Positions 18,178 through 27,142 are shown, counted from the first letter of the stretch. The stretch is 64,000 nt of DNA from an uncultured beta proteobacterium (GCA_902826155.1 CADEDU010000008.1:29080-93079), one strand, 5' to 3'. Made by a program: numbers and translations. Notes: a model not told the origin generated them from the letters alone.

Positions 18178-19413
18178 ATGAGCGAACCACGCATCGGCAA
18201 CGTCACGGCGAAAGCGCCCACCACGCAGGCTTCGAACGCCCGGCGTCAGGGCAACGCCGCGGCATCGGGTTCCGGTAGCAGCGATCCGTTCTCGGCCTTG
18301 CTCGCGCAGTCGGTCGAGTCGCTGGATGCACGCGGCACCAACGCCGCCGACGCCAAGCCGGGCGACGACACGGGCGATTCGGCACGGGGCGAAGCCGACG
18401 GCTCCGCCGCCGCCGCAGCTGGCTCGGCTGCCGCGACGGATGCCGCGGCGGCCACGCAATCAACGCCATCCACGCAGGGCGACGCGAAGGCGAACGCCGA
18501 TCCGGCGACGCTCACGAAGGAGCTGGTGCTCGACCCGGCTTTGCGCGGCGACGCGAACGTGCTCGCTGCGGGCTCACAAATCGCGGAGGGCAACACGCGC
18601 CCGCAATCGGCCGATGCGGCATCGGGTCGACTCCCGGGCGCACGCCGCAACGCTACAGCGGCGGGACAAGTGTTGGCCGCACAAGGCAATAGCCAACGCG
18701 CCACGGAAAGCGGAGGCGCTGCGGAAGCCTCGAGCGGATCGGCTGAAGCCCAGGGTGCGAAACCGGTGGAGGCCGGGCTGCTGCACGCCATCGAGCAGGC
18801 CGACCCGCACGCGGCGTTGACCGAGCGTTTCGCCGAACGATTCGAAGCCGCCAGTAGTGCGGTGAGCCCCAACGCGGCGAGCACCGCTGCGGCAAGCGGC
18901 AATCACGCCGCCTCCGGATTGGCCAACGGCTTCGGACTGCAACGCTACGAAGCCGCGCCCTCCTATGCTTCATTCAACATCGCCGCGCCGCTCGACACGC
19001 CAGCCTGGCCGGAGCAGTTCGGACAGGTGGTGCGCATCATGTCGCGCGATGAGATCAGCAGCGCCGAGCTGCGCGTGCACCCGGCCGAGCTCGGCCCGAT
19101 CGAGGTGCGACTCTCGATCGAGGGGGATCGCGCCGAGATCAGCTTCTCCGCCTCCGCACCGGAAACGCGCGCCCTGCTCGAAGCGCACATGCCGAAGCTG
19201 CGCGAAGCGATGGAAAGTTCCGGGTTGCAGCTCTCACACAGCTCGGTGCAGGCAGGTCCCGACCGCAATCCCAATCAGTCCTCGTTCGCCTCCGGCTCTT
19301 CGGGCGGTACGGACCGCAGCAACGGCGAGCACAGGAACGATGTCACGACCGACACGGCCAGCGAGCTGCGCGTCACCCGCCGCAGCGACCGCATGGTCGA
19401 CGTGTTCGCGTGA
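18178..19413 (+). CDS. fliK: Flagellar hook-length control protein FliK
   Basis: 411 residues. FliK is secreted as a molecular ruler and tells FlhB to switch from hook to filament export. The first 270 residues are Ala/Ser/Gly-rich and probably extended. The C-terminal domain (about 275-365) carries the conserved Flg_hook pattern: DEISSAELRVHPAELGPIEV, RLSIEGDRAEISFSA and LLEAHMPKLREAMESSGLQL. A Ser/Asn/Thr-rich tail follows. It starts 36 bases after fliJ. Confidence 0.94.
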   Translation: MSEPRIGNVTAKAPTTQASNARRQGNAAASGSGSSDPFSALLAQSVESLDARGTNAADAKPGDDTGDSARGEADGSAAAAAGSAAATDAAAATQSTPSTQGDAKANADPATLTKELVLDPALRGDANVLAAGSQIAEGNTRPQSADAASGRLPGARRNATAAGQVLAAQGNSQRATESGGAAEASSGSAEAQGAKPVEAGLLHAIEQADPHAALTERFAERFEAASSAVSPNAASTAAASGNHAASGLANGFGLQRYEAAPSYASFNIAAPLDTPAWPEQFGQVVRIMSRDEISSAELRVHPAELGPIEVRLSIEGDRAEISFSASAPETRALLEAHMPKLREAMESSGLQLSHSSVQAGPDRNPNQSSFASGSSGGTDRSNGEHRNDVTTDTASELRVTRRSDRMVDVFA

Positions 19414-19596
19414 TGCACTGCCCGGCGTCGGCAATTGGGTAGCGATTCGGCGCCTTTTCATGAGTTTCGCGTCGCGATCGCCGCTCGACAATCGATCTGA
19501 GGCGGCAGGCGCGTCCGCTGATCGGGTCCGCGCGCACTGCATGCCGACGATTTCGCATTCGCTCATGTAGCCCAACAAGCTCCAGGAACCTCCACC

Positions 19597-20190
19597 GTGT
19601 CCGCCCCAGCCGCCGCAGCCGCTCCCGAAGGCGCCGAAGCCGCCCCCAAGAAAGGCAAGAAGAAGCTCATCATCATGCTTGCCGCGGTGCTCCTGCTGCT
19701 CGGTGGCGGGGGTGGCGGCTATTACTTCTTCGTGATGAAACCGGCCAAGGAAAAGGCGGCGGCCGAAGCTGCCGCGGCCGATGAGGAAGACGACGAAGAC
19801 GAAGACGCGAAGAAGGCCGAGGCGAAGAAGAAGAAAGCCAAGAAGAAAAAGAAGAAGAAAAAGGACGATGCAACGCAGGCCGAATTCATGCCGATCGATC
19901 CCTGGTTCACGTTCAACCTGATGGACAAGGACCCGGAGCGCTCCGGGCAGATCGGCCTGGTGTACGAACTGTCGAGCAAGAAGGCCGCCGCCGATCTCAA
20001 GTTCAAGATGCACGTGGTGCGCAGCCGCATCCTGTTCCTGCTCTCGGGCAAGTTCTCCAATGAGATCAAATCGCCCGAGGGCAAGCTGAAGCTGCAAGAG
20101 CAGATTCTCGAAGTGACACGCGAGGCCGTCGACACCGAGGCGGCCGCCGAAATCGAAAACGTGCACTTCTCGATCTTCGTCGTCCAGTAA
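19597..20190 (+). CDS. fliL: Flagellar basal body protein FliL with a Lys-rich periplasmic linker
   Basis: 197 residues from GTG 19597 (AGGAA upstream). FliL is an inner-membrane protein that surrounds or stabilises the stator. There is a short cytoplasmic N-terminus, one membrane segment (about 24-46), a linker, then the periplasmic FliL domain (about 95-197: FMPIDPWFTFNLMD, GQIGLVYEL, LKFKMHVVRSRILFLLSGK). The linker is unusual: an acidic block at 62-70 followed by a Lys block at 72-89 with eight Lys in a row, encoded by a long purine tract. It starts the fliLMNOPQR run, 183 bases after fliK; I see no clear promoter in that gap. Confidence 0.93.
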   Translation: MSAPAAAAAPEGAEAAPKKGKKKLIIMLAAVLLLLGGGGGGYYFFVMKPAKEKAAAEAAAADEEDDEDEDAKKAEAKKKKAKKKKKKKKDDATQAEFMPIDPWFTFNLMDKDPERSGQIGLVYELSSKKAAADLKFKMHVVRSRILFLLSGKFSNEIKSPEGKLKLQEQILEVTREAVDTEAAAEIENVHFSIFVVQ

Positions 20191-20227
20191 CCAGCGCTGA
20201 ACCCGGACAGACCCGAGGACCGCCGCG

Positions 20228-21226
20228 GTGGAAGGCATCCTTTCACAGGACGAAGTCGACGCACTGCTCGATGGCGGATCCGGCGATGCATCCGCCGACG
20301 AAACCCCCGCGCAGGAAACCGGCGCTCGGCCTTACGACCTGGCCACCCAGGAGCGCATCGTGCGCGGGCGCATGCCCACGCTCGAGATCATCCATGAGCG
20401 CTTCGCACGCAACCTGCGCATCGGCATGTTCAATTTCATGCGCCGCACCCCGGAGCTGTCGGTGGGGCCGGTGCGCACGCTCAAGTACAGCGCGTTCATG
20501 CATGACTTGATCCTGCCCACCAACCTCAACCTGGTGGCGCTCAAGCCATTGCGCGGCACCGGCTTGATCGTATTCGAGCCGACGCTGGTGTTTGCGGTGA
20601 TCGACTGCATGTTCGGCGGCTCGGGCAAGATCCACACGCGCATCGAAGGTCGCGAATTCACCATCACCGAGATGCGCATCATCCAGCGCATGCTGGAGAT
20701 GACGCTGGGCGAGTACATCAAGGCCTGGGCGCCGGTGCACAAGCTCGAACTGGAATACGTGCGCTCCGAGATGCATCCGCAATTCGCCAACATCGTGCCG
20801 CCGAGCGATGTGGTGGTCGCGGCGAAGTTCGACCTCGACTTCGGCGATTGCGGCGGCGCCATCCATCTGTGCATTCCCTACGCGTCGGTCGAGCCGATCC
20901 GCGACGCGCTGTTCTCCAGCACCCAGACCGACACCGGGGAGGCCGATCGGCGCTGGCTGTCGATGCTCTCCTCCCAGGTGCAGACCGCCGAGGTGGAGCT
21001 GATCGCCAATCTCGCCGAGATCGACGCGACGATCCGCCAGGTGCTCAACATGCGCCCCGGCGACGTGCTCGCGTTCCAGCCGCCCGAGACTGTGCAGGTG
21101 AACGTGCACGGGGTGCCGGTGCTCGAAGGCCGCCCGGGCATCGTCAAGGGCAACTACGCCATACAGGTCGCTCGCCTGATCGCAGGCGACCATGACGAGG
21201 AGAAGGACCATGCAGTCCGACGCTGA
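20228..21226 (+). CDS. fliM: Flagellar motor switch protein FliM
   Basis: 332 residues from GTG 20228. FliM forms most of the C ring and binds CheY-P through its N-terminal peptide, here EGILSQDEVDALLDG, a near-perfect match to the family. The middle CheC-like domain (about 45-230: ERIVRGRMPTLEIIHERFARN, FGGSGK, ITEMRIIQRMLE) and the C-terminal SpoA domain (about 245-325) are complete. It overlaps fliN by 17 bases. Confidence 0.97.
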   Translation: MEGILSQDEVDALLDGGSGDASADETPAQETGARPYDLATQERIVRGRMPTLEIIHERFARNLRIGMFNFMRRTPELSVGPVRTLKYSAFMHDLILPTNLNLVALKPLRGTGLIVFEPTLVFAVIDCMFGGSGKIHTRIEGREFTITEMRIIQRMLEMTLGEYIKAWAPVHKLELEYVRSEMHPQFANIVPPSDVVVAAKFDLDFGDCGGAIHLCIPYASVEPIRDALFSSTQTDTGEADRRWLSMLSSQVQTAEVELIANLAEIDATIRQVLNMRPGDVLAFQPPETVQVNVHGVPVLEGRPGIVKGNYAIQVARLIAGDHDEEKDHAVRR

Positions 21227-21632
21227 CAGCGCATTCGACCAGGCCGCGCAGCAAGCCGACGAGCCGACGATGATCGAGGAGCCCACCATGCTGCCCGAGG
21301 AGGCGCCGCGCGCGGCCGCCGCCGCGGTGTTTCCGCAACTGCCCGAGAAGGGTGCGGCGGGTCCAGCACACAACGACATGGAGATGATCCTCGATATCCC
21401 GGTGACGTTGACCGTGCAGTTGGGCCGCACGCGCATCCCGATCAAGCAGATCTTGCAGCTCGCCCAAGGCAGCGTGGTGGAACTCGACACGCTCGCCGGC
21501 GAACCAATGGACGTGCTCGTCAACGGCTACCTGATCGCCCAGGGCGAGGTCGTCGTGGTCAACGACAAGTTCGGCATCCGCCTCACCGACGTCGTCACGC
21601 CCTCTGAACGCTTGCGCCGTCTCAATCGATAA
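21210..21632 (+). CDS. fliN: Flagellar motor switch protein FliN
   Basis: 140 residues from ATG 21210, preceded by the strong ribosome site GAGGAGAAGG; an in-frame ATG at 21192 lacks such a site. FliN completes the C ring with FliM and also docks FliH. The SpoA domain (about 55-135) is clear: MEMILDIPVTLTVQLGRTRI, LAQGSVVELDTLAGEPMDVLVNG, GEVVVVNDKFGIRL. The first 50 residues are acidic and Ala/Pro-rich. Confidence 0.96.
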   Translation: MQSDADSAFDQAAQQADEPTMIEEPTMLPEEAPRAAAAAVFPQLPEKGAAGPAHNDMEMILDIPVTLTVQLGRTRIPIKQILQLAQGSVVELDTLAGEPMDVLVNGYLIAQGEVVVVNDKFGIRLTDVVTPSERLRRLNR

Positions 21633-21699
21633 CGACGGCCGCGACCCGCAACCGCGCGGTTCGTGGTTTTCCGATCACCCCCCTCCCCCCGATCCGACG

Positions 21700-22140
21700 A
21701 TGATCATCCCCGACGCGCTTCGCCGCACCTCACGCGCATGGCTCGCGATGGCGATGGCGATGGTGTTGTGGCCGCTTCCAGCGCTGGCAGCCGACTCGAC
21801 GTTCGGCGCCGCGCTGCAAGCACTCGCCGGCCTGGGGATCGTGCTCGCGCTCATAGCCGGCGCCGCCGCGCTGCTCAAACGCGTCACGCCCGGACGGTTC
21901 GGCGCGAGCAACCTGCTCAAGCCGGTGGCCACGCTCGCGGTCGGTCCACGTGAACGCGTCGTCGTGGTGGAGATGGGCGAGACCTGGCTGGTGCTGGGCA
22001 TCACCCCGTCGAGCGTGACCACACTGCACACGCTGCCTAAGGGTGAGCTGCCGGTGCTGCCGACCGCGGCGGATGACCGCAGCGCCTTCGCGACCGTGCT
22101 GCGACGAGTGCGCGGCCAGAGTGACGATGCGCGCCGCTAG
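21700..22140 (+). CDS. fliO: Flagellar biosynthesis protein FliO
   Basis: 146 residues. FliO assists assembly of the FliP ring in the export gate. An N-terminal signal-like segment (about 13-30, ending ALAAD) is followed by a membrane helix (about 35-58, [21 protein letters not shown]) and the small cytoplasmic FliO domain ([41 protein letters not shown]). It overlaps the start of fliP by 14 bases. Confidence 0.93.
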   Translation: MIIPDALRRTSRAWLAMAMAMVLWPLPALAADSTFGAALQALAGLGIVLALIAGAAALLKRVTPGRFGASNLLKPVATLAVGPRERVVVVEMGETWLVLGITPSSVTTLHTLPKGELPVLPTAADDRSAFATVLRRVRGQSDDARR

Positions 22141-22876
22141 CTCCACCGCACTCGCGCTGATCCTGCTCGCGCTGCTGCCCGAGCTCGCCCTCGCTCAGCT
22201 CTCGCCGATCCAGATCAATAGCACGCCGGGGCCGGGTGGTGTGCAGACGTGGTCGGTGCCGGTGCAGACGCTGGTGTTCTTCACCGCGCTGACCTTCCTG
22301 CCGGCGGTGATCCTGCTGATGACCAGCTTCACCCGGATCGTGATCGTGCTCTCGCTCTTGCGCCAGGCACTGGGCACGCAAAGCTCGCCGCCTAACCAGG
22401 TGCTCATCGGGCTGGCGCTGTTCCTCACGCTGTTCGTGATGGCACCGGTGCTCGACCGCATCTATGTCGATGCCTATCAGCCGCTCGCCGATCAGAAGAT
22501 CAATTTCAACGAAGCACTGGAGCGCGGCAGCAAGCCGCTCAAGGGCTTCATGATCAAGCAGACGCGCGAGCCCGATCTGGCGCTGTTCATGAAGCTGGCC
22601 AAGGCCGAGCCGGTGGCCACGCCCGAAGAGGTGCCGTTTCGCGTGCTGATGCCCGCGTTCGTGACCAGCGAGTTGAAGACCGCGTTCCAGATCGCGTTCC
22701 TCATCTTCATTCCGTTCCTGATCATCGACATGGTGGTGGCGAGCGTGCTGATGTCGATGGGCATGATGATGCTCTCGCCGATGCTGATCTCGCTGCCGTT
22801 CAAGCTGATGCTGTTCGTGCTCGCCGACGGCTGGACGCTGCTGATGGGATCGCTCGTGGCGAGCTTCGGCATCTAG
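22127..22876 (+). CDS. fliP: Flagellar export gate protein FliP
   Basis: 249 residues. FliP5-FliQ4-FliR1 form the export gate inside the MS ring. A signal peptide (about 1-23, [15 protein letters not shown]) precedes four membrane segments and conserved motifs [37 protein letters not shown] and [27 protein letters not shown]. Start: ATG 22127, just inside the fliO end; upstream in-frame codons would overlap fliO heavily. fliQ follows after 15 bases. Confidence 0.96.
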   Translation: MRAASSTALALILLALLPELALAQLSPIQINSTPGPGGVQTWSVPVQTLVFFTALTFLPAVILLMTSFTRIVIVLSLLRQALGTQSSPPNQVLIGLALFLTLFVMAPVLDRIYVDAYQPLADQKINFNEALERGSKPLKGFMIKQTREPDLALFMKLAKAEPVATPEEVPFRVLMPAFVTSELKTAFQIAFLIFIPFLIIDMVVASVLMSMGMMMLSPMLISLPFKLMLFVLADGWTLLMGSLVASFGI

Positions 22877-22891
22877 CGCCTCCAGACACTC

Positions 22892-23161
22892 ATGACCCCG
22901 CAGACCATCCTCACCGTCGGCCAGCAGGCGCTCGAAGTGATGCTGCTCGTCTCGGCACCGATGCTGCTGGTGGTGCTGATCGTCGGCCTGGTGGTGAGCA
23001 TTCTGCAGGCGGCCACGCAGATCAACGAGATGACGCTCTCGTTCATCCCGAAACTGGTGGCGATGGTCGCGGTGCTGGTGATCGCCGGACCGTGGATCCT
23101 CTCGGTGCTGGTCGATTACATGCGCCGGCTGTTCGAGTCGATTCCCGGCCTCATCGGATAA
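22892..23161 (+). CDS. fliQ: Flagellar export gate protein FliQ
   Basis: 89 residues with two membrane helices (about 16-38 and 52-75), the normal size. FliQ is part of the FliPQR gate. Family motifs: QALEVMLLVSAPMLLVVLIVGLVVSILQAATQINEMTLSFIPK. It is followed by a 99-base gap before fliR, longer than the other gaps in this part of the operon. Confidence 0.96.
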   Translation: MTPQTILTVGQQALEVMLLVSAPMLLVVLIVGLVVSILQAATQINEMTLSFIPKLVAMVAVLVIAGPWILSVLVDYMRRLFESIPGLIG

Positions 23162-23218
23162 AGCGTTCTGTTCATAAGGGATCTCCGACCCCTCATGACT
23201 CCCCGGAAGAAATGCACC

Positions 23219-23248
23219 CTCCGCGTGCGCGCGAGAGGTTACGCGGAG
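23219..23248 (+). promoter_or_regulatory. Hairpin in the fliQ-fliR gap
   Basis: CTCCGCGT (23219-23226) pairs perfectly with ACGCGGAG (23241-23248) across a 14-base loop, ending 12 bases before the fliR start. It could affect fliR translation or mRNA stability. No T-run follows, so it is not an ordinary terminator. Confidence 0.4.
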
Positions 23249-23260
23249 GCTCCCTAGACA

Positions 23261-24025
23261 ATGCTGCAAGTCACCTCGCAGCAGCTCGAACTGTGGCTGG
23301 CGGCGTTTCTGCTGCCGCTGATTCGCATGCTTGCGTTCATCACCACCGCGCCGATCTTCGGACACATGAGTGTGCCGGCGCGCGCGAAAGTGGGGCTGGC
23401 GTTCATCGCCACGATCGCGATCGCACCGACGCTGCCGCAGCCGGCCTACACGCTCGCCTCGGGTGAAGGCGTGCAGTTGATCATCGAGCAGTTTCTGATC
23501 GGCGTGGCGATGGGATTCAGTCTGCAACTGGTCATCGCGTCGATCCAGCTGGCGGGCGAACTCATCGGCGTGCAGCTCGGCTTCAACTTCGCGGGCTTCT
23601 TCGATCCGCAGACCGCCAGCCAGGGCACGCCGATCGGCGCCTGGCTCGGCCTGCTCGCGTTGCTGATCTTCCTGTCGATCAATGGTCACCTGCTCGTACT
23701 GGACGCATTGGCCGACAGCTTTCGCACCCTGCCGCTCACGCCCGATGCGGTGCGGCTGACCGACTGGCGCAAGCTCGCGCTGCTCGGTGGCGAGTTATTC
23801 CGCATCGGCTTGTACGTCGCGCTGCCGGTGCTCGGTGCCATGCTGGTCTGCAACATCACGCTCGGTCTGCTGGCGCGCGTCGCTCCGCAGCTCAACGTGC
23901 TCGCGATCGGCTTCCCGGTCACCCTGCTGGTGGGATTCACGATCCTGCTGGCCTCGCTGCCTTTCATCCTGCAATTCATCGAGAGCGCGCTGGGGCGCGG
24001 GATTGCGATGAGCATTCTCAAGTGA
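23261..24025 (+). CDS. fliR: Flagellar export gate protein FliR
   Basis: 254 residues with six predicted membrane segments, the normal size. FliR completes the FliPQR gate and contacts FlhB. Motifs seen: AFLLPLIRMLAFITTAPIFGH, IGVAMGFSLQLVIASIQLAGELIGVQLGFNFAGFFDPQ and LGLLARVAPQLNVLAIGFPVTLLVGFTIL. It ends the fliLMNOPQR run. flhB and flhA do not follow and must lie elsewhere. Confidence 0.96.
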   Translation: MLQVTSQQLELWLAAFLLPLIRMLAFITTAPIFGHMSVPARAKVGLAFIATIAIAPTLPQPAYTLASGEGVQLIIEQFLIGVAMGFSLQLVIASIQLAGELIGVQLGFNFAGFFDPQTASQGTPIGAWLGLLALLIFLSINGHLLVLDALADSFRTLPLTPDAVRLTDWRKLALLGGELFRIGLYVALPVLGAMLVCNITLGLLARVAPQLNVLAIGFPVTLLVGFTILLASLPFILQFIESALGRGIAMSILK

Positions 24026-24124
24026 ACGCCTGAATAGCTGATCCAATCGGGCGCTATTCACGGCATCCCCGGCGCGGCGCGGCATCGACAATCAGGCGAC
24101 CCCTGCCCCGCCCTGGAGCCCGCA

Positions 24125-25894
24125 ATGGCCCGATCCGAGCCCTCTCCCCTGTGGTTGGCGTTCGATGCGCAAGATCTCGAACTGCCACCAGCGTCCACTG
24201 GTCAGCGATCCGCTGCCGACGAAGAACGCGAGCAGGCCGCGATGGTCGTGATCAAGGAAGCGATCGCGCGCCTCGAAGCGAATGTGCGCGACACCGAATC
24301 GACCGAATTGATTCTCGACCCCGAGACACCGGTCGCAAGCCACTCGATTGACGCGATCACCCTGCCCGATCTCGACGATCGGGGCGCGACCAGTCGCGAC
24401 GTGCAACCGGACAACGTCGTGCTGGTGCGCGAAATGCACGCGCCCGCAGCGGCAACCACGCCGCCGGCGAAGACGAGCGCCCCGCAGCCCACGGTCACGC
24501 GCGACGAGGCCGAAGCCGCAGCGTTGCGCGAAACCGAAGCACGTGCCCGCGCCGAGGCGCTGGCCTCGCAGACCGCGCTGAATCGCGCCGCGGCCGAAAC
24601 CAAAGTACGCATCACCGCCGAAGCACGCTCCGCCGCTGAGGCACGCGCCCATCAGCTCGCCGAGCAGCGCGCCGATGCCGAAACGCTCGCGCTTGCCAAT
24701 GCGCAGGACAAGGCGGGCGCCCAGGCACGCGCCCTGGAAGCCCTGAAAGTCAGCGCCGCCCGCGATGCCGAGCTGCGCGCCACGCTCGAAGCACGCGCGC
24801 AAGCGGAAGCCGAACTGGCACGGCTGACTGAAGCGCGCATCACGATCGAGCGGCGCGCAGCACACGAAGCGCAGGCGCGCGCGCAGGCCGAGGCCGAAGC
24901 GACTCGTCAGGCTGAGGCACGCCAGGCCGCCGATGCCCAAGCCCATCGCGCCGCGCAAGCACGTATCGAAGCCGAGCAGGCGCTCGAGCGGGCCGCGAGT
25001 GAACGGCACGCAGCGGAAACGGCCGCAGCGAACGCCGCGCAAGAACGACGCGCCGCCGAGGCCAAGGCCGCTGTGGCGGCACAGGCTCGCGCCAACGCCG
25101 ATCATGAAGCCACCGAACTTGCGACCCGACGCACCACCGTCGAAGCGCTGGCCATCGTCGAAGCGAAGGAACGCGCGCAGGCCGAGCAGGCCGCGCTGCG
25201 CGCCGCGCAGGCACGCACCACCGCCGAGACCGAAGCACGGCTGGCCGCCGAGCAACGAGCGCGCGCGGACCACGAAGCCACGAACCACGCACGCGCGCGC
25301 ACACAAGCCGAAACCAAGCTCGCCGAAGAAGCCGCGGCACGCGCGGCGACCGAGAAAAAACTCGCGGCCAACACGCTGGCACGCGCGACCGCCGAGGCGC
25401 GCGCACGCGAAGCCGCGCAGGCGCGGCGGCGCAGCGAACGCGAAATCGAGTCGCTCGCGCATGAACAGGCCAATACCGATCAGGCAGCCGCCGAGGAGGC
25501 GTGCGCGCAGAACGCCGCGCTTACCCGTGCGCTCCAAGCGCGACGCGCGCGTGGCGCGGCCGAAACGCGAATGCGTGAAGCCGCCGAGTTACGCATGCGC
25601 GCGGACCTCGAGGCACGCCAGGCCGCCGAAGCCCGTCGCAAGTCGGAGCTGGAACTGGCCGCGATGCGCGCCGCGGCGGTCGAAGCCGACCGGACCGCTG
25701 CCGCCGAAGCACGCGCCAAGGCCGAGGCACTCGCCAAGCTCAAGGCGATGACCCTCGCGACGATCGAAGCGGACAAGGCCACCACCGCCGCCGCCAAATC
25801 GAAGCTGGTCGCGCTCGCCTCGGTGCGCGCCACGCAATCGCGCGGCCGCATCGTCATCGAACCGCCGCGTTCGCGTTCGCGCTCGAGCCGCTGA
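24125..25894 (+). CDS. Unrecognised 589-residue Ala/Glu/Arg-rich coiled-coil protein
   Basis: I do not recognise a family. Residues 1-110 are of mixed composition (start MARSEPSPLWLAFDAQDLEL). From about 115 to 575 nearly every residue is Ala, Glu, Arg, Gln, Lys or Thr in imperfect short repeats such as AEARA and RAQAEAE, predicting one very long helical coiled coil. There is no membrane segment or signal peptide, and the C-terminus is Arg/Ser-rich and basic. It lies on the same strand between fliR (100 bases upstream) and the CheZ-like gene (368 bases downstream). A cytoplasmic scaffold for the flagellar pole or chemoreceptor array is a guess. A long open frame on the opposite strand is a shadow caused by biased codons. 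Confidence 0.75.
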   Translation: MARSEPSPLWLAFDAQDLELPPASTGQRSAADEEREQAAMVVIKEAIARLEANVRDTESTELILDPETPVASHSIDAITLPDLDDRGATSRDVQPDNVVLVREMHAPAAATTPPAKTSAPQPTVTRDEAEAAALRETEARARAEALASQTALNRAAAETKVRITAEARSAAEARAHQLAEQRADAETLALANAQDKAGAQARALEALKVSAARDAELRATLEARAQAEAELARLTEARITIERRAAHEAQARAQAEAEATRQAEARQAADAQAHRAAQARIEAEQALERAASERHAAETAAANAAQERRAAEAKAAVAAQARANADHEATELATRRTTVEALAIVEAKERAQAEQAALRAAQARTTAETEARLAAEQRARADHEATNHARARTQAETKLAEEAAARAATEKKLAANTLARATAEARAREAAQARRRSEREIESLAHEQANTDQAAAEEACAQNAALTRALQARRARGAAETRMREAAELRMRADLEARQAAEARRKSELELAAMRAAAVEADRTAAAEARAKAEALAKLKAMTLATIEADKATTAAAKSKLVALASVRATQSRGRIVIEPPRSRSRSSR

Positions 25895-26262
25895 TCACAC
25901 CGGCGTTACTTGCGCCGCACAACGCGCGCGCGGCGGCGCTGCGTCTGCAATGCGTGCAGCCGCTCCCGGCAAGTCCACCCGCCCGCCTTCCACGCACCAC
26001 CGTGGCACGGGAAATGCGCTGATCGGCGCGCGCACCAGCTAAGCGCCTAGCGCGCACCAACAAAGCGCAACGCGCGCGAAATCGATCACTGCGCGAATCG
26101 ATATACCCCGCAAACCGCGCGCTTATTTCTGCTTTCAACCAGGACGGCGCGCGCCAACATCCTGTGCCACGCCGCAGGAGCTGCCGATAACAACCGGGCA
26201 GCCCTGAGCGACCCCTCCGCAAGATCGGTCGACCCGACGCTCATCACAACGAAAACCTGTCC
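25895..26262 (+). promoter_or_regulatory. Upstream region of the chemotaxis genes
   Basis: 368 bases without a gene. GCCGATAA at 26183-26190 is a perfect FliA -10 box, 73 bases before the first gene, but the expected -35 position (26164-26171) does not match well, so this is only a weak promoter candidate. No other structure was recognised. Confidence 0.3.
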
Positions 26263-26706
26263 ATGGCAAGTCAGCATTCGACTCACTTCGACTCGTTCGA
26301 TCCGCGCGGCGAACGCTTCGCTTCACTCAGCCAGCAGGCCGACTACGCCAACCAGGAGTTGGCGCGCCTGAACGAAATCCTCGACGAGGCGGTGAGCAAG
26401 CTGGTCGAGAGCTTCAGCGGCCTGGTGGCCGATCTGACGCTCTATCGCGCCGATCCGAACGCGCAGCCCGAGATCCCGATCAACGCGCGCATCGAAACGG
26501 CGCTGCGCGCACTGCAGTTCCACGACATGACCTCGCAGCTCGTGGCGCGCGTGCGCGATCGGCTCGAACGGGTGCACAACCTTTGCACCCTGCCGAAAGA
26601 CGAGATTTCAGATGTCGAGGTGAAGCCGCTGCACTCGGTGGTGGCGCGGTCCACGCCGGCAACTTTCGACGCCGAAGCGGCTCACGGCTCGGTCGATCTG
26701 TTCTAA
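26263..26706 (+). CDS. Compact CheZ-like chemotaxis phosphatase candidate
   Basis: 147 residues, helical. The central helix contains ALRALQFHDMTSQLVARVRDRLERV. This matches the catalytic helix of CheZ, where Asp and Gln four residues apart (DxxxQ, here Asp88 and Gln92) attack CheY-P. Together with its place directly before cheY this suggests a short CheZ-type phosphatase. It is smaller than E. coli CheZ (214 residues), with a shorter N-terminal helix hairpin (about 20-62), and the C-terminal CheY-binding peptide of CheZ is not obvious, although the end (HGSVDLF) is a possible docking tail. Alternatively it is an uncharacterised chemotaxis accessory protein. cheY follows 19 bases later. Confidence 0.65.
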   Translation: MASQHSTHFDSFDPRGERFASLSQQADYANQELARLNEILDEAVSKLVESFSGLVADLTLYRADPNAQPEIPINARIETALRALQFHDMTSQLVARVRDRLERVHNLCTLPKDEISDVEVKPLHSVVARSTPATFDAEAAHGSVDLF

Positions 26707-26725
26707 GGAAACGGAGCACTTTTTC

Positions 26726-27088
26726 ATGTCAACGATTCTGGCGGTGGACGATTCGGTTTCCCTGCGCGCGGCGGTGGCGATGACGCTGAAGCAGGCCGGA
26801 CACGAGGTGGTGCAGGCGGGCGACGGCCGCGAAGGCCTGGAGCTCGCGCTCAAGCGCAAGTTCGATCTGGTGCTCACCGATCAGAACATGCCGGTGATGG
26901 ACGGGCTCACGCTGATCCAGAACCTGCGTGCGCAACCGGAGTACCAGCGCGTGCCGATCCTGATGCTCACCACCGAGTCGAGCGACGAGATGAAACAGAA
27001 AGGCCGTGCCGCCGGTGCCACCGGCTGGCTGGTCAAGCCGTTCGATCCGGTGCGCCTGGTCGACGTGATCAAGAAGGTCGTCAAGTAG
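26726..27088 (+). CDS. cheY: Chemotaxis response regulator CheY
   Basis: 120 residues, a single receiver domain. Acidic pair Asp8-Asp9, phospho-acceptor Asp52 (LTDQNMPVMDG), the Thr of MLTTES and the Lys of LVKPFDP are all present. CheY-P binds the FliM N-terminal peptide and changes flagellar rotation. A good ribosome site (AAGGAAACGGAG) precedes it. It lies between the CheZ-like gene and cheA. Confidence 0.95.
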   Translation: MSTILAVDDSVSLRAAVAMTLKQAGHEVVQAGDGREGLELALKRKFDLVLTDQNMPVMDGLTLIQNLRAQPEYQRVPILMLTTESSDEMKQKGRAAGATGWLVKPFDPVRLVDVIKKVVK

Positions 27089-27142
27089 TCGCGACCTCCC
27101 GCGCAACGCAACGCCTGCCGCGCACTACCTCCGGTTCACGCC

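Noticed and set aside
23195..23257. 20-residue ORF in the fliQ-fliR gap
   Set aside because: No ribosome binding site, and the frame contains the hairpin; more likely chance.
22037..23689. 550-codon minus-strand frame opposite fliO-fliR
   Set aside because: His/Arg/Glu/Gln-rich shadow crossing four real genes.
24092..25537. 481-codon open frame on the minus strand, Gly/Cys/Phe-rich
   Set aside because: It lies opposite the Ala/Glu/Arg coiled-coil gene. The repeated GCG/GCC/GAA codons there avoid stops on the other strand and give a low-complexity shadow.
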